Of a stretch of DNA of 45,478 nt, positions 28,461 to 38,778 are shown in pieces. This stretch comes from Ammonifex sp. (GTDB lineage: Bacteria > Bacillota > Desulfotomaculia > Desulfotomaculales > Ammonificaceae). A program made the translations under genes and the position numbers. Positions within the stretch are counted from its first letter, which is position 1. Every line of letters begins with the position of its first letter. Location of the stretch: the NCBI GenBank assembly GCA_003604985.1, contig QZIW01000001.1, positions 1 through 45,478 on the forward strand. Reading direction: 5' to 3'. Under the pieces are notes generated by a model, which saw only the letters and a program-made list of their open reading frames with translations, was not told where the DNA came from and did no database searches.

Positions 28461-28485
28461 AAGTTTGGTGCCTGGCACCAAACTT
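28461..28485. repeat. REP-like palindrome, copy 2, abutting the array end
   Basis: aagtttggtgcc-t-ggcaccaaactt: perfect 12-bp arms around one base. Confidence 0.8.
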
Positions 28486-28489
28486 ATGC

Positions 28490-28516
28490 CCACCCGGCGC
28501 TACGGCCGGGTGCTAC
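28490..28516 (-). repeat. Degenerate leader-distal (terminal) CRISPR repeat
   Basis: ccacccggcgctacggccgggtgctac matches repeat positions 12-37; the gtttcaaccct part is replaced. Confidence 0.85.
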
Positions 28517-31500
28517 AGGTGTTAGCATGGCAATATATCACGTGACTTATAAGTTTCAACCCTCACCCGGCGCTACGGCCGGGTGCTACTTGTTCCGGCC
28601 AGAGACCTTGACGATCTTCTACAGGTTTCAACCCTCACCCGGCGCTACGGCCGGGTGCTACAGAAGCCGCAAGGGCCGACGGTTATAGACGTCGACGTTT
28701 CAACCCTCACCCGGCGCTACGGCCGGGTGCTACGCGATTCATTACGACAAGTACGGCGTGATGAATTCCGTGTTTCAACCCTCACCCGGCGCTACGGCCG
28801 GGTGCTACCTCCTCCTCTTGGTTGATCGGTATGCTACCAGGAGGTTTCAACCCTCACCCGGCGCTACGGCCGGGTGCTACTGGATAGACCTGCAGGCTGC
28901 AGGGGGTAAGCACCTTGTTTCAACCCTCACCCGGCGCTACGGCCGGGTGCTACATTTAACAATTGACCGACAAAAGTAAGACCCGCCATGTTTCAACCCT
29001 CACCCGGCGCTACGGCCGGGTGCTACGCGAATAACTCCTCCGCATCTGCATCCGGGTTGCCGGGTTTCAACCCTCACCCGGCGCTACGGCCGGGTGCTAC
29101 TCCAGTACCTAAACACAGCCGCCGGTAACTCGCCTGTTTCAACCCTCACCCGGCGCTACGGCCGGGTGCTACTTACATGCATCGTGACCATAATCAATGT
29201 CACAGTCGTTTCAACCCTCACCCGGCGCTACGGCCGGGTGCTACCACGGCGGTGAGCGCCTCTCCTGCGGTGGCGGAAAGTTTCAACCCTCACCCGGCGC
29301 TACGGCCGGGTGCTACGAGTCGTTGCCGAGGTATATGGCGAGTTCGTGCGTGTTTCAACCCTCACCCGGCGCTACGGCCGGGTGCTACGACAACGTGGCT
29401 AACCAAAACGTATTCCGATAATTGTTTCAACCCTCACCCGGCGCTACGGCCGGGTGCTACGTTATTCGTATTCTTCAAGTGTATCTATAACTGCTTGTTT
29501 CAACCCTCACCCGGCGCTACGGCCGGGTGCTACAAAAAAGGTAGGTAATTTACTATGGAAAAAATCAAAGTTTCAACCCTCACCCGGCGCTACGGCCGGG
29601 TGCTACAAATGGGTGCGGCGAATGGAAGTCAAAAGGGTTATGTTTCAACCCTCACCCGGCGCTACGGCCGGGTGCTACGTATTCGTTCAACCGCATCAAA
29701 ACCTGAGCCGCCTCAGTTTCAACCCTCACCCGGCGCTACGGCCGGGTGCTACCACCGGAACCGCGGACAATGGCGTCGTCAATCTTGTTTCAACCCTCAC
29801 CCGGCGCTACGGCCGGGTGCTACGAGGCGGGTAGGGTGAGAAGAGGGACTGACCCAAAAGTTTCAACCCTCACCCGGCGCTACGGCCGGGTGCTACCTTA
29901 AGAGAAGCAGACGAAATGCGACTTCAACAAGAAAAGTTTCAACCCTCACCCGGCGCTACGGCCGGGTGCTACGGGAGGCCCTGGCAGCCGACACGGGAGG
30001 GGTGATAAAAGGGTTTCAACCCTCACCCGGCGCTACGGCCGGGTGCTACATCTGTGGAGCAAATAACCGTGAAGCCGCGTTTCTTGTTTCAACCCTCACC
30101 CGGCGCTACGGCCGGGTGCTACTATGTTAAATTCGGCCCCTGCCAAGCCGAAAACCATGTTTCAACCCTCACCCGGCGCTACGGCCGGGTGCTACCTACA
30201 GCCTCATAAGCAATAAATGCAGTAACTATGGTTTCAACCCTCACCCGGCGCTACGGCCGGGTGCTACTTGAAGTTGATGAGTATGCCGGTAACCATCAGC
30301 TTGTTTCAACCCTCACCCGGCGCTACGGCCGGGTGCTACTGGAACTCCACCGGCTTGCCCGTGGTGTCCCGCAGGTTTCAACCCTCACCCGGCGCTACGG
30401 CCGGGTGCTACTTAATGAGTTCAGCACGTTTGCGCTGCATTTCGCGTTTCAACCCTCACCCGGCGCTACGGCCGGGTGCTACGTTAGCTGGTCGTTAATG
30501 GTTCATTAAGTTTTGTCTGGTTTCAACCCTCACCCGGCGCTACGGCCGGGTGCTACACATCAACGAGCTCAAAAGCCGCACGAATGTCATTGTTTCAACC
30601 CTCACCCGGCGCTACGGCCGGGTGCTACTTGGATAGTTGGTCTTTTTCCGGCAACGAATATTGGTTTCAACCCTCACCCGGCGCTACGGCCGGGTGCTAC
30701 CCAAATCGGCTGTCCGTCGATCCGCAGTGTGAACCGGTTTCAACCCTCACCCGGCGCTACGGCCGGGTGCTACCGGCGATGCCGAAGATAACGGCTCCTG
30801 CCATAGCGGTTTCAACCCTCACCCGGCGCTACGGCCGGGTGCTACACGCGATTACCTGCGCCTCAAGGGCTGGTTTGTTGTGTTTCAACCCTCACCCGGC
30901 GCTACGGCCGGGTGCTACCTGGTACACCGGACAGCGCCCGGCGCAGCGCTGGTAGTTTCAACCCTCACCCGGCGCTACGGCCGGGTGCTACTGGCGGCGG
31001 CGCTGGAAGATTACCAGCGGAAAGTCCGCGTTTCAACCCTCACCCGGCGCTACGGCCGGGTGCTACCTGAGCGGGTGCTTGGGGTGCCAGAATTATTTTT
31101 TTGTTTCAACCCTCACCCGGCGCTACGGCCGGGTGCTACGCGAACCGGGAAAGGTCCGCGCGCCCCGGCTTCCGGTTTCAACCCTCACCCGGCGCTACGG
31201 CCGGGTGCTACGCCTCGTTGCGTCTTTAAGAACACTTGTCGTCGTGCGTGTTTCAACCCTCACCCGGCGCTACGGCCGGGTGCTACCTCATAGTCGATGA
31301 CCACGTCATTCCCTTTTTCTGTGTTTCAACCCTCACCCGGCGCTACGGCCGGGTGCTACGACGTTGCGCCGGACCTGGTCCACGACATACGTCCCGTTTC
31401 AACCCTCACCCGGCGCTACGGCCGGGTGCTACTCCATCTTGTTGTCCAAGCTGGACACGGCGCGGATGTTTCAACCCTCACCCGGCGCTACGGCCGGGTG

Positions 31501-34500
31501 CTACGACCGTTGGCGGCGTGGCAAAGACGGTTGGCATTGAGTTTCAACCCTCACCCGGCGCTACGGCCGGGTGCTACATGGAAATCACTAGTCCGCCGAG
31601 GTTGACCGCCGCCGTTTCAACCCTCACCCGGCGCTACGGCCGGGTGCTACGTGTAAATGATTACCTCATTGAGAAGCCTGTTTTTGTTTCAACCCTCACC
31701 CGGCGCTACGGCCGGGTGCTACCCAGCGGCGGAGCCGGTTGATCTTTCATCAGAAGTGTTTCAACCCTCACCCGGCGCTACGGCCGGGTGCTACGACCGG
31801 TACAGTTTCGCGGAATGCATCGAGCGAGATGTTTCAACCCTCACCCGGCGCTACGGCCGGGTGCTACAAGAACTAACAGACTTAAAAATAGCGGAAATGA
31901 TGTTTCAACCCTCACCCGGCGCTACGGCCGGGTGCTACCACGTGCTTTCCAGACGTGACCGCAACGTAAACACTGGTTTCAACCCTCACCCGGCGCTACG
32001 GCCGGGTGCTACAGGTGTACTCCTGGTGCCGTTGCCCGGCGCACAACGAGTTTCAACCCTCACCCGGCGCTACGGCCGGGTGCTACAACGGGATACAGGG
32101 CTACTCAGTAATTTCCATGGCACGTGTTTCAACCCTCACCCGGCGCTACGGCCGGGTGCTACTTGGTGCTCCGTCTGCTTCAATAGTGTTGGAAATCCAA
32201 GTTTCAACCCTCACCCGGCGCTACGGCCGGGTGCTACCCCAGCAAGATATAAGTTGGACGGAGAATCCACCTGTTTCAACCCTCACCCGGCGCTACGGCC
32301 GGGTGCTACCAAGAGGGTGCGAATGCTTTCTTTCCCCTCTTCGTGTTTCAACCCTCACCCGGCGCTACGGCCGGGTGCTACATTCCACAAGCTGCTTTCC
32401 TTTCGGTATCCGCTTCTGTTTCAACCCTCACCCGGCGCTACGGCCGGGTGCTACCTACCGGCAACGGATCGTGTCCGGTGGTGTAATCAAGGTTTCAACC
32501 CTCACCCGGCGCTACGGCCGGGTGCTACTACTCCAGCAGCGTCTTGCCGTTCGTGCCCCAGACAGTTTCAACCCTCACCCGGCGCTACGGCCGGGTGCTA
32601 CGAACTGGGACTCGCCGAACGTTGCCATTTAGCGCTGTTTCAACCCTCACCCGGCGCTACGGCCGGGTGCTACCCCCTTTTTCTAAGCACGGCTTGCCAG
32701 TCTTCTCGTTTCAACCCTCACCCGGCGCTACGGCCGGGTGCTACGCCAGGGCGAAGAGTTTCCGGGGAGTGCAGTGCCAGTTTCAACCCTCACCCGGCGC
32801 TACGGCCGGGTGCTACGGAATAATGCTGTTCTCATTTGCTCGCTATTTCCTTGTTTCAACCCTCACCCGGCGCTACGGCCGGGTGCTACCCGCCGCCACC
32901 TTGCAGCCATCGAGCTGGTCGCGGTTGTTTCAACCCTCACCCGGCGCTACGGCCGGGTGCTACAACTGCGCCCCGGCCATCTACGCAAGCTTTATGAGTT
33001 TCAACCCTCACCCGGCGCTACGGCCGGGTGCTACCTGGCCCGTGGCATGTCGGTTCTCATGGCGTCGATGTTTCAACCCTCACCCGGCGCTACGGCCGGG
33101 TGCTACACTTTTGCGATCCCGTGTTTATACGCGTAAGCCTGTTTCAACCCTCACCCGGCGCTACGGCCGGGTGCTACTCCAGTAGCGAATCCTTGGTAAG
33201 ATCGCTGGCCGGTTTCAACCCTCACCCGGCGCTACGGCCGGGTGCTACGGCTCGAGCTGCTCACCTTTGTCGGTCGGTTCCGGCGGTTTCAACCCTCACC
33301 CGGCGCTACGGCCGGGTGCTACACCGACAAGCCGTGGGATGAGTTAACGGACGACGAGTTTCAACCCTCACCCGGCGCTACGGCCGGGTGCTACGCCCTT
33401 GTAGAGGTTGTAAACGAGATCGGCAAAAGGGTTTCAACCCTCACCCGGCGCTACGGCCGGGTGCTACAGTAGTGTGGAGACAGATACGACGGGATTTACG
33501 TGTTTCAACCCTCACCCGGCGCTACGGCCGGGTGCTACGGCCCAGATCAGTTCTCATTTCACCGAGGCGGAAGCGTTTCAACCCTCACCCGGCGCTACGG
33601 CCGGGTGCTACACCCGTTCCACCTCGCTTTGTAGCCTCTAACATCAAGTTTCAACCCTCACCCGGCGCTACGGCCGGGTGCTACTAATAAGCGCAATCTT
33701 CTTTTCGGTGTCGTAGTTGTTTCAACCCTCACCCGGCGCTACGGCCGGGTGCTACACCATTTCCGTCGGCCCCTCTACGCGCCTTAGCACGTTTCAACCC
33801 TCACCCGGCGCTACGGCCGGGTGCTACTTCTGACCACTTGATAAGGAAACCTCGACATCACCGTTTCAACCCTCACCCGGCGCTACGGCCGGGTGCTACC
33901 TGAGAAAGTTGTCCGATTAGGTTGTAAAACCGGCTGTTTCAACCCTCACCCGGCGCTACGGCCGGGTGCTACTGCTGTTTTATTGCTTCTTCATTCTGCT
34001 GCTTGCGTTTCAACCCTCACCCGGCGCTACGGCCGGGTGCTACATTACCAAACAGCGAAGCAAGCCATGTCCGAAGCAGTTTCAACCCTCACCCGGCGCT
34101 ACGGCCGGGTGCTACGCAAAAACTTTTTTGCGTTTGCTGAGAAATAGCAAGTTTCAACCCTCACCCGGCGCTACGGCCGGGTGCTACTTGAGTGATAGAG
34201 ATACTTTTATACAACAACGGGTTTGTTTCAACCCTCACCCGGCGCTACGGCCGGGTGCTACTTTTGTAGTGGTTCACGCTTTTCGCCCTCCTTCAGTTGT
34301 TTCAACCCTCACCCGGCGCTACGGCCGGGTGCTACAAGAAACTCTACGCTGGCAAGTACGAGACTGTAGAGGTTTCAACCCTCACCCGGCGCTACGGCCG
34401 GGTGCTACCATGCCTCGGAGTTGAGCGTGATGTCCGCGTCGTGTTTCAACCCTCACCCGGCGCTACGGCCGGGTGCTACATGACTGGCGAGAAGGCCGTG

Positions 34501-35203
34501 AAGCTGGCTTTAGAGTTTCAACCCTCACCCGGCGCTACGGCCGGGTGCTACTTCTTCTCCCGCCGGATAAGTTGGCCGTCCAGGTAGTTTCAACCCTCAC
34601 CCGGCGCTACGGCCGGGTGCTACGCGAGAGCATGGACGTGACCTGGAAGCAGAAACAGTTTCAACCCTCACCCGGCGCTACGGCCGGGTGCTACACATCA
34701 ACATTTGAGACTTGGCCTAATCCTTTTGGAGGTTTCAACCCTCACCCGGCGCTACGGCCGGGTGCTACCCAAATGTTTAGGCTCATTCCATAGCGCCTAC
34801 GAGGGTTTCAACCCTCACCCGGCGCTACGGCCGGGTGCTACTTTTGAGACCTTCCGCATTTTCTACGTCAAAGAAGGTTTCAACCCTCACCCGGCGCTAC
34901 GGCCGGGTGCTACTTACCCGCAGGTTGTCCGCTATCGAGGCCCAGGCGGTTTCAACCCTCACCCGGCGCTACGGCCGGGTGCTACACAAACTCCGTGGAG
35001 ATACCGAGGCCGACGGTGCGTTTCAACCCTCACCCGGCGCTACGGCCGGGTGCTACCTGATTTTGCGATTACTCCTGGCCTTACTCCTAACGGGTTTCAA
35101 CCCTCACCCGGCGCTACGGCCGGGTGCTACACCCCTCTACCGATAAAATACCCGGCCCCGTCCAAGGTTTCAACCCTCACCCGGCGCTACGGCCGGGTGC
35201 TAC
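28490..35203 (-). CRISPR. Type I-C CRISPR array, 92 intact repeats plus one degenerate terminal repeat
   Basis: 37-nt repeat (plus strand) GTTTCAACCCTCACCCGGCGCTACGGCCGGGTGCTAC; crRNA-sense is the minus strand (GTAGCACCCGGCCGTAGCGCCGGGTGAGGGTTGAAAC, 8-bp stem CACCCGGC/GCCGGGTG). First intact repeat at 28553, last at 35167. Hand-counted starts; period 71-77 nt, spacers about 34-40 nt. Confidence 0.99.
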
Positions 35204-35379
35204 AGTACACCTCTAAAATTGCCTATTAAACCAAAGTCCATGATTAATTTACGCGAACCCATTGATAATGCACCGCCTACTAGGTGCCCGGCATAACCCA
35301 GTTCGTATAATCCTATTACTATGCAGTTTTCAAAGATCGCGAACCTCCCCTTATGTTTTCCACCGCTTTATGTTCGCGC
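35204..35379 (-). promoter_or_regulatory. CRISPR leader with candidate promoter
   Basis: AT-rich interval between cas2 stop and first repeat. On the minus strand TTGAAA (35328-35333), 18-nt spacer, TATACG (35304-35309); also a gcgaac...gttcgc inverted repeat near cas2. Confidence 0.7.
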
Positions 35380-35670
35380 TTAGAAAACAAGAGGCTCCTC
35401 TAAATCTATTGGCTGATTGATGCCAAAATGTTCGATATATCGCTCTTTGGGTTCTCGCAAACGGTAGAGCCTTAAACTATCTTCTTTTAAGTCGATAAAC
35501 CTTAATAGCCGAGCCCGCAATTCCTCGTACTGAACCTGGTTAACGCTACATTCGAAAACCGACTTTTGGACCCGCTGACCAAAATCCAGGCAGACCTGGG
35601 CTACTTTACGAAGTCTTTTGCGCCCTTTCGCTGTATCTGTGGAAACGTCATAGGTAACTAACACTTGCAT
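35380..35670 (-). CDS. cas2: CRISPR-associated endonuclease Cas2
   Basis: [60 protein letters not shown]. Start at internal Met (35670), after the cas1 stop. Confidence 0.97.
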   Translation of the reverse strand: MQVLVTYDVSTDTAKGRKRLRKVAQVCLDFGQRVQKSVFECSVNQVQYEELRARLLRFIDLKEDSLRLYRLREPKERYIEHFGINQPIDLEEPLVF

Positions 35671-35683
35671 GACGGCACTTCCT

Positions 35684-36715
35684 TTAACGATACAAAAAAG
35701 GCGGGTACGCCTCGATATCACCTCTTAAAAACCGGGCGAGTAAACGCGCTTGTATATGAGGAATCAAGCCAAACGGTATTTTACGCTCTAAAACAGGATG
35801 AGTAAGTTCTTCTTGTTTGCGTTTTTGGTATGCAGTAATGACCTGTTTACGACCACCTTCGTTTAAATAAACCGCACCTCCGGGCCGTTCTTCGAAATCC
35901 CCAACAGCTATCTGGCGGCGGTTAATCAATGTTAATACTAAGCGGTCAACAAGGATAGGGCGAAGTTCCTCCATTAAATCCAAGGCCAGCGATGCGCGAC
36001 CAGGTCTTAAAGCGTGTAAATAACCGACCTGCGGGTCAAGACCTACGCCTTCTGCAGATCCAATACAATCGTTCAAAAGCAGGGTATATAAGAAAGAAAG
36101 CAAGGCGTTAACGGGATCGCGCGGCGGACGCCGGTTCCGAGTTTCTAAACGAAAATTCTCACGGTCAGCCTTCACCATAAGACTAAAGGTTTCAAAGTAG
36201 GACCGGGCCGCGTCTCCCTCAATTCCCCTTAATCGGTCAAGATCCTCACACCGCGATAAAACCGATAACGAGTTGGCCAACTGCTTTGCGGTTCCCCCTA
36301 GTAAGGAAGCCTCATCTGGACTGTCTGTTTCCCGCGCTGCACGCATGATAACCTGCCGAGCATTTTGGATCTTACCTGCAACCATGTTACGAGCAATAGC
36401 GACTACGGTACCCGGGGTTGATAGAGCGCTATGCTGGGCACGCCGCAGTAGAACATTGCCTGAAACCGGTCCCTCTACCCGTGCACGAAATCGTCCATTG
36501 CTATCCAAGAGGACGAGTGTCCGGCCATCCTCGGCACACCGCGACATAAGCCCGGTGCTGACCAATACAGTGCCAAAACAAACTATAGCTCCCAAGTGGT
36601 GCAGCGGTACTTGTAATTGTGTTTTCCCTTCAACTTCGAGCCGTACCGTTTCATGATCAAGGCGTAAATATGCGCCCTGAGTCAATACATACAAGGTATT
36701 CAGCAAAGTTAGCAC
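35684..36715 (-). CDS. cas1: CRISPR-associated endonuclease Cas1 (type I-C)
   Basis: [108 protein letters not shown] start. Confidence 0.98.
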   Translation of the reverse strand: MLTLLNTLYVLTQGAYLRLDHETVRLEVEGKTQLQVPLHHLGAIVCFGTVLVSTGLMSRCAEDGRTLVLLDSNGRFRARVEGPVSGNVLLRRAQHSALSTPGTVVAIARNMVAGKIQNARQVIMRAARETDSPDEASLLGGTAKQLANSLSVLSRCEDLDRLRGIEGDAARSYFETFSLMVKADRENFRLETRNRRPPRDPVNALLSFLYTLLLNDCIGSAEGVGLDPQVGYLHALRPGRASLALDLMEELRPILVDRLVLTLINRRQIAVGDFEERPGGAVYLNEGGRKQVITAYQKRKQEELTHPVLERKIPFGLIPHIQARLLARFLRGDIEAYPPFLYR

Positions 36716-36775
36716 TGTTTCAGCCGTGCCCCCTTTAGGGTCAGACGTTCACAGGCACTGCAATAAGCGCCATAA

Positions 36776-37420
36776 TTAAGAATCATGAACCTTAAACAAC
36801 TGCGCCCGGAGTGCCTTAAGGCGTTTCCTTTCAGCGACAGCCCCCGGCAGACATGAATTAATCAGCGAGCAGTTGGGACAACGTTCGTCGTTAAAGGGTG
36901 GCGGGAGACGAGGTTCTTTTAACATTTTACGGACAGCATCCACTGTCTTGGCAACCTTATCTCGCAGCTCTACACTGAAGACAACCTCCCGGCGCCGACG
37001 TGAGGAGTGGTGAAAAATCGCCCCTTTGGGCACTGCTTGTCCGGTCATCTCCTCAAGACAAATCGCTTGTGCGCACAATTGGAGATCATCGTGTCGGTGT
37101 TTGCGCCGTGGCCCATGCTTGTACTCCACTGGATAAGGTGTATTACCGTAAAACTCAACAACATCAGCCTTACCGATTAGACCTAATCTCTCGGACCAGA
37201 TAGGCAGGGCACGCTCTATGCGCACCCCGCCTTCTTGATTTGCGCATGGTTCATCAACCCGCTCGTGCAACCGCCGCCCACGCATCGTGTAAACGTTTTC
37301 GTCGAAAACTTGCTCTACATGGATCAGCGCACACTGCCGCGGGCAATAGCTGTAATGCTCCAGAGCGGAAACCATAACAAGGTCCTCCGGCGCCCAGTTG
37401 CCAAGAGTTGCTTCGGACAT
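36776..37420 (-). CDS. cas4: CRISPR-associated protein Cas4
   Basis: YSYCPRQCALIHVEQVF, GKADVVEFYGNTPYPVEYKHG, CPNCSLINSC Fe-S cysteines. Confidence 0.96.
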   Translation of the reverse strand: MSEATLGNWAPEDLVMVSALEHYSYCPRQCALIHVEQVFDENVYTMRGRRLHERVDEPCANQEGGVRIERALPIWSERLGLIGKADVVEFYGNTPYPVEYKHGPRRKHRHDDLQLCAQAICLEEMTGQAVPKGAIFHHSSRRRREVVFSVELRDKVAKTVDAVRKMLKEPRLPPPFNDERCPNCSLINSCLPGAVAERKRLKALRAQLFKVHDS

Positions 37421-37450
37421 TCTACTCCCCACCTTAAGGCCGGAATGCTT

Positions 37451-38356
37451 CTACCCTACAAGGCGAGTGAGAGAAATCCCTTCCGGAAGGTCATCTTCTT
37501 TAACCGAAACCTCATAATCACTATACTTCCGCGGTGTTTCAACGCCTTCTTTTAATTTCACCGTCACGCGTTCCAACAGGGTATGAGCCGGAGCATTGCC
37601 CAGAGCGTTCTCGTGGCTGAAAACATAAAGCCCGCGGCAAGCCATCATCCCCCGGCTGGATGAACGGTCCAGGTCCCACATCTGCTGAAGGGCCTGCCAG
37701 AACAACGAAAGGTCTTCAGTTGAAAAGCCAGTATCCGCCGCAAAATGGGGATTAATAAATCCGTAGCTAATGTAAAGTCCATAGGGTACTAAGGCCTTTC
37801 GACCCATTTCTGTTGTCTTACCAGTACCCTTAGCATCGTCACCTTCAACAACCTTGGCGTCTTCGGATCGGGTAACGGCGACACGTGTAATCGAAAGGTC
37901 CAAGGGTACGATCTGATCGACTGAACGAGCAAAGGTTAACTGGACCGGTCCCCGTACCTGCCCGCAATTCACACCGGTAGTCATTACGGCACCAAAAGTA
38001 CGGATGTCGTAGAAGTTATCACACATCCATTTGCGGGCTTTTTCAACGTCGTCACGCTTCTGTTTTGAACCGGTAGAAGTCAGCCCCTCAGCTTCATAGG
38101 CCCGTTGGTGTAAGTCGTTAAGAGCAATGCCTTTGTCTTGAATATAAATCTTAAAACGGGGTTCACTGCCACGGGTGAGATCAATCCAGTTCCGTACCTT
38201 GCGTTTCAAACAGACATCACTCACCAATCCCTGCATCGTCTCAGGGTCGACACGCGGTAGGTTCCCGGCATCCGGATCGCCGTTTGGATTTCCATCGATA
38301 ACATCAAAAACCAGGACAAAGTCGTGACGGCGGTTGGGATCAATAATTATACTCAC
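37451..38356 (-). CDS. cas7c: Cas7c (Csd2/Csh2 family)
   Basis: HDFVLVFDVIDGNPNGDPDAGNLPRVDPETMQGLVSDVCLKRKVRNWI; FGAVMTTGVNCGQVRGPVQLTFARSVDQI. Confidence 0.97.
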   Translation of the reverse strand: MSIIIDPNRRHDFVLVFDVIDGNPNGDPDAGNLPRVDPETMQGLVSDVCLKRKVRNWIDLTRGSEPRFKIYIQDKGIALNDLHQRAYEAEGLTSTGSKQKRDDVEKARKWMCDNFYDIRTFGAVMTTGVNCGQVRGPVQLTFARSVDQIVPLDLSITRVAVTRSEDAKVVEGDDAKGTGKTTEMGRKALVPYGLYISYGFINPHFAADTGFSTEDLSLFWQALQQMWDLDRSSSRGMMACRGLYVFSHENALGNAPAHTLLERVTVKLKEGVETPRKYSDYEVSVKEDDLPEGISLTRLVG

Positions 38357-38373
38357 TTCTAAATCCTCCCTTT

Positions 38374-38778
38374 TTATTTAGGGTCTTTTATAGTCTTATC
38401 AAGACTCTGCTTATGAGCACGTGCAGCTGCCCGGTCCGCGGCCCGCTGGTGGTAGTATCCCAAAGCGAAAAGGCCCTGTTGTTCCAGTTTGAGTACCTTC
38501 GGAAACTCTGTGAGGTGCGCTTGAATTTCTTCTAACCGTTCCTGTAGGGCCTGGTATGTACCAGGTTTTGTCTTGCGTAGTTTGCTGAGGTGGCTTTGTG
38601 TACCGCGAAGAAGCCGACCGAAAACTGCAGCCGGCGCCGAAGAAGCCGTGCCAAAAAACCGATCTACGATTGTTGTGTTAACATCCGGCATCACCGCTCG
38701 TTGAACAGCCTCAAGTTCGGCTAACAGCCGTCCGCAAAGGTAGGCCGGATTTCTGTTTTCGGGATCCAATCTCTCCAT
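38374..38778 (-). CDS. cas11c: Candidate internally initiated Cas11c small subunit
   Basis: In-frame ATG (MERLDPENRNPAYLCGRLLAELEAVQ..., 134 aa) preceded on the minus strand by ggagggagatgatggg-ATG, a strong SD-like sequence inside cas8c. Confidence 0.7.
   Translation of the reverse strand: MERLDPENRNPAYLCGRLLAELEAVQRAVMPDVNTTIVDRFFGTASSAPAAVFGRLLRGTQSHLSKLRKTKPGTYQALQERLEEIQAHLTEFPKVLKLEQQGLFALGYYHQRAADRAAARAHKQSLDKTIKDPK

Noticed and set aside
28260-28493. 77-aa minus-strand ORF between the REP-like palindromes
   Set aside because: Starts inside the degenerate CRISPR repeat and runs through the palindrome; no family recognised, so not called as a gene.
28517-35166. Self-targeting spacers against genes in this window
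   Set aside because: No match noticed by eye, but a proper spacer-versus-genome search cannot be done here, so no claim is made.
28583-35229. More than twenty plus-strand ORFs of repeated STLTRRYGRVL / FNPHPALRPGAT / FQPSPGATAGCY peptides
   Set aside because: Artefacts of the CRISPR repeat, which has no stop codon in any forward frame; they are translations of repeat plus spacer and not proteins.
35204-35379. A further degenerate repeat in the leader (gcccggc...ggtgc words near 35284)
   Set aside because: Only short GC words match; no extended alignment to the 37-nt repeat.
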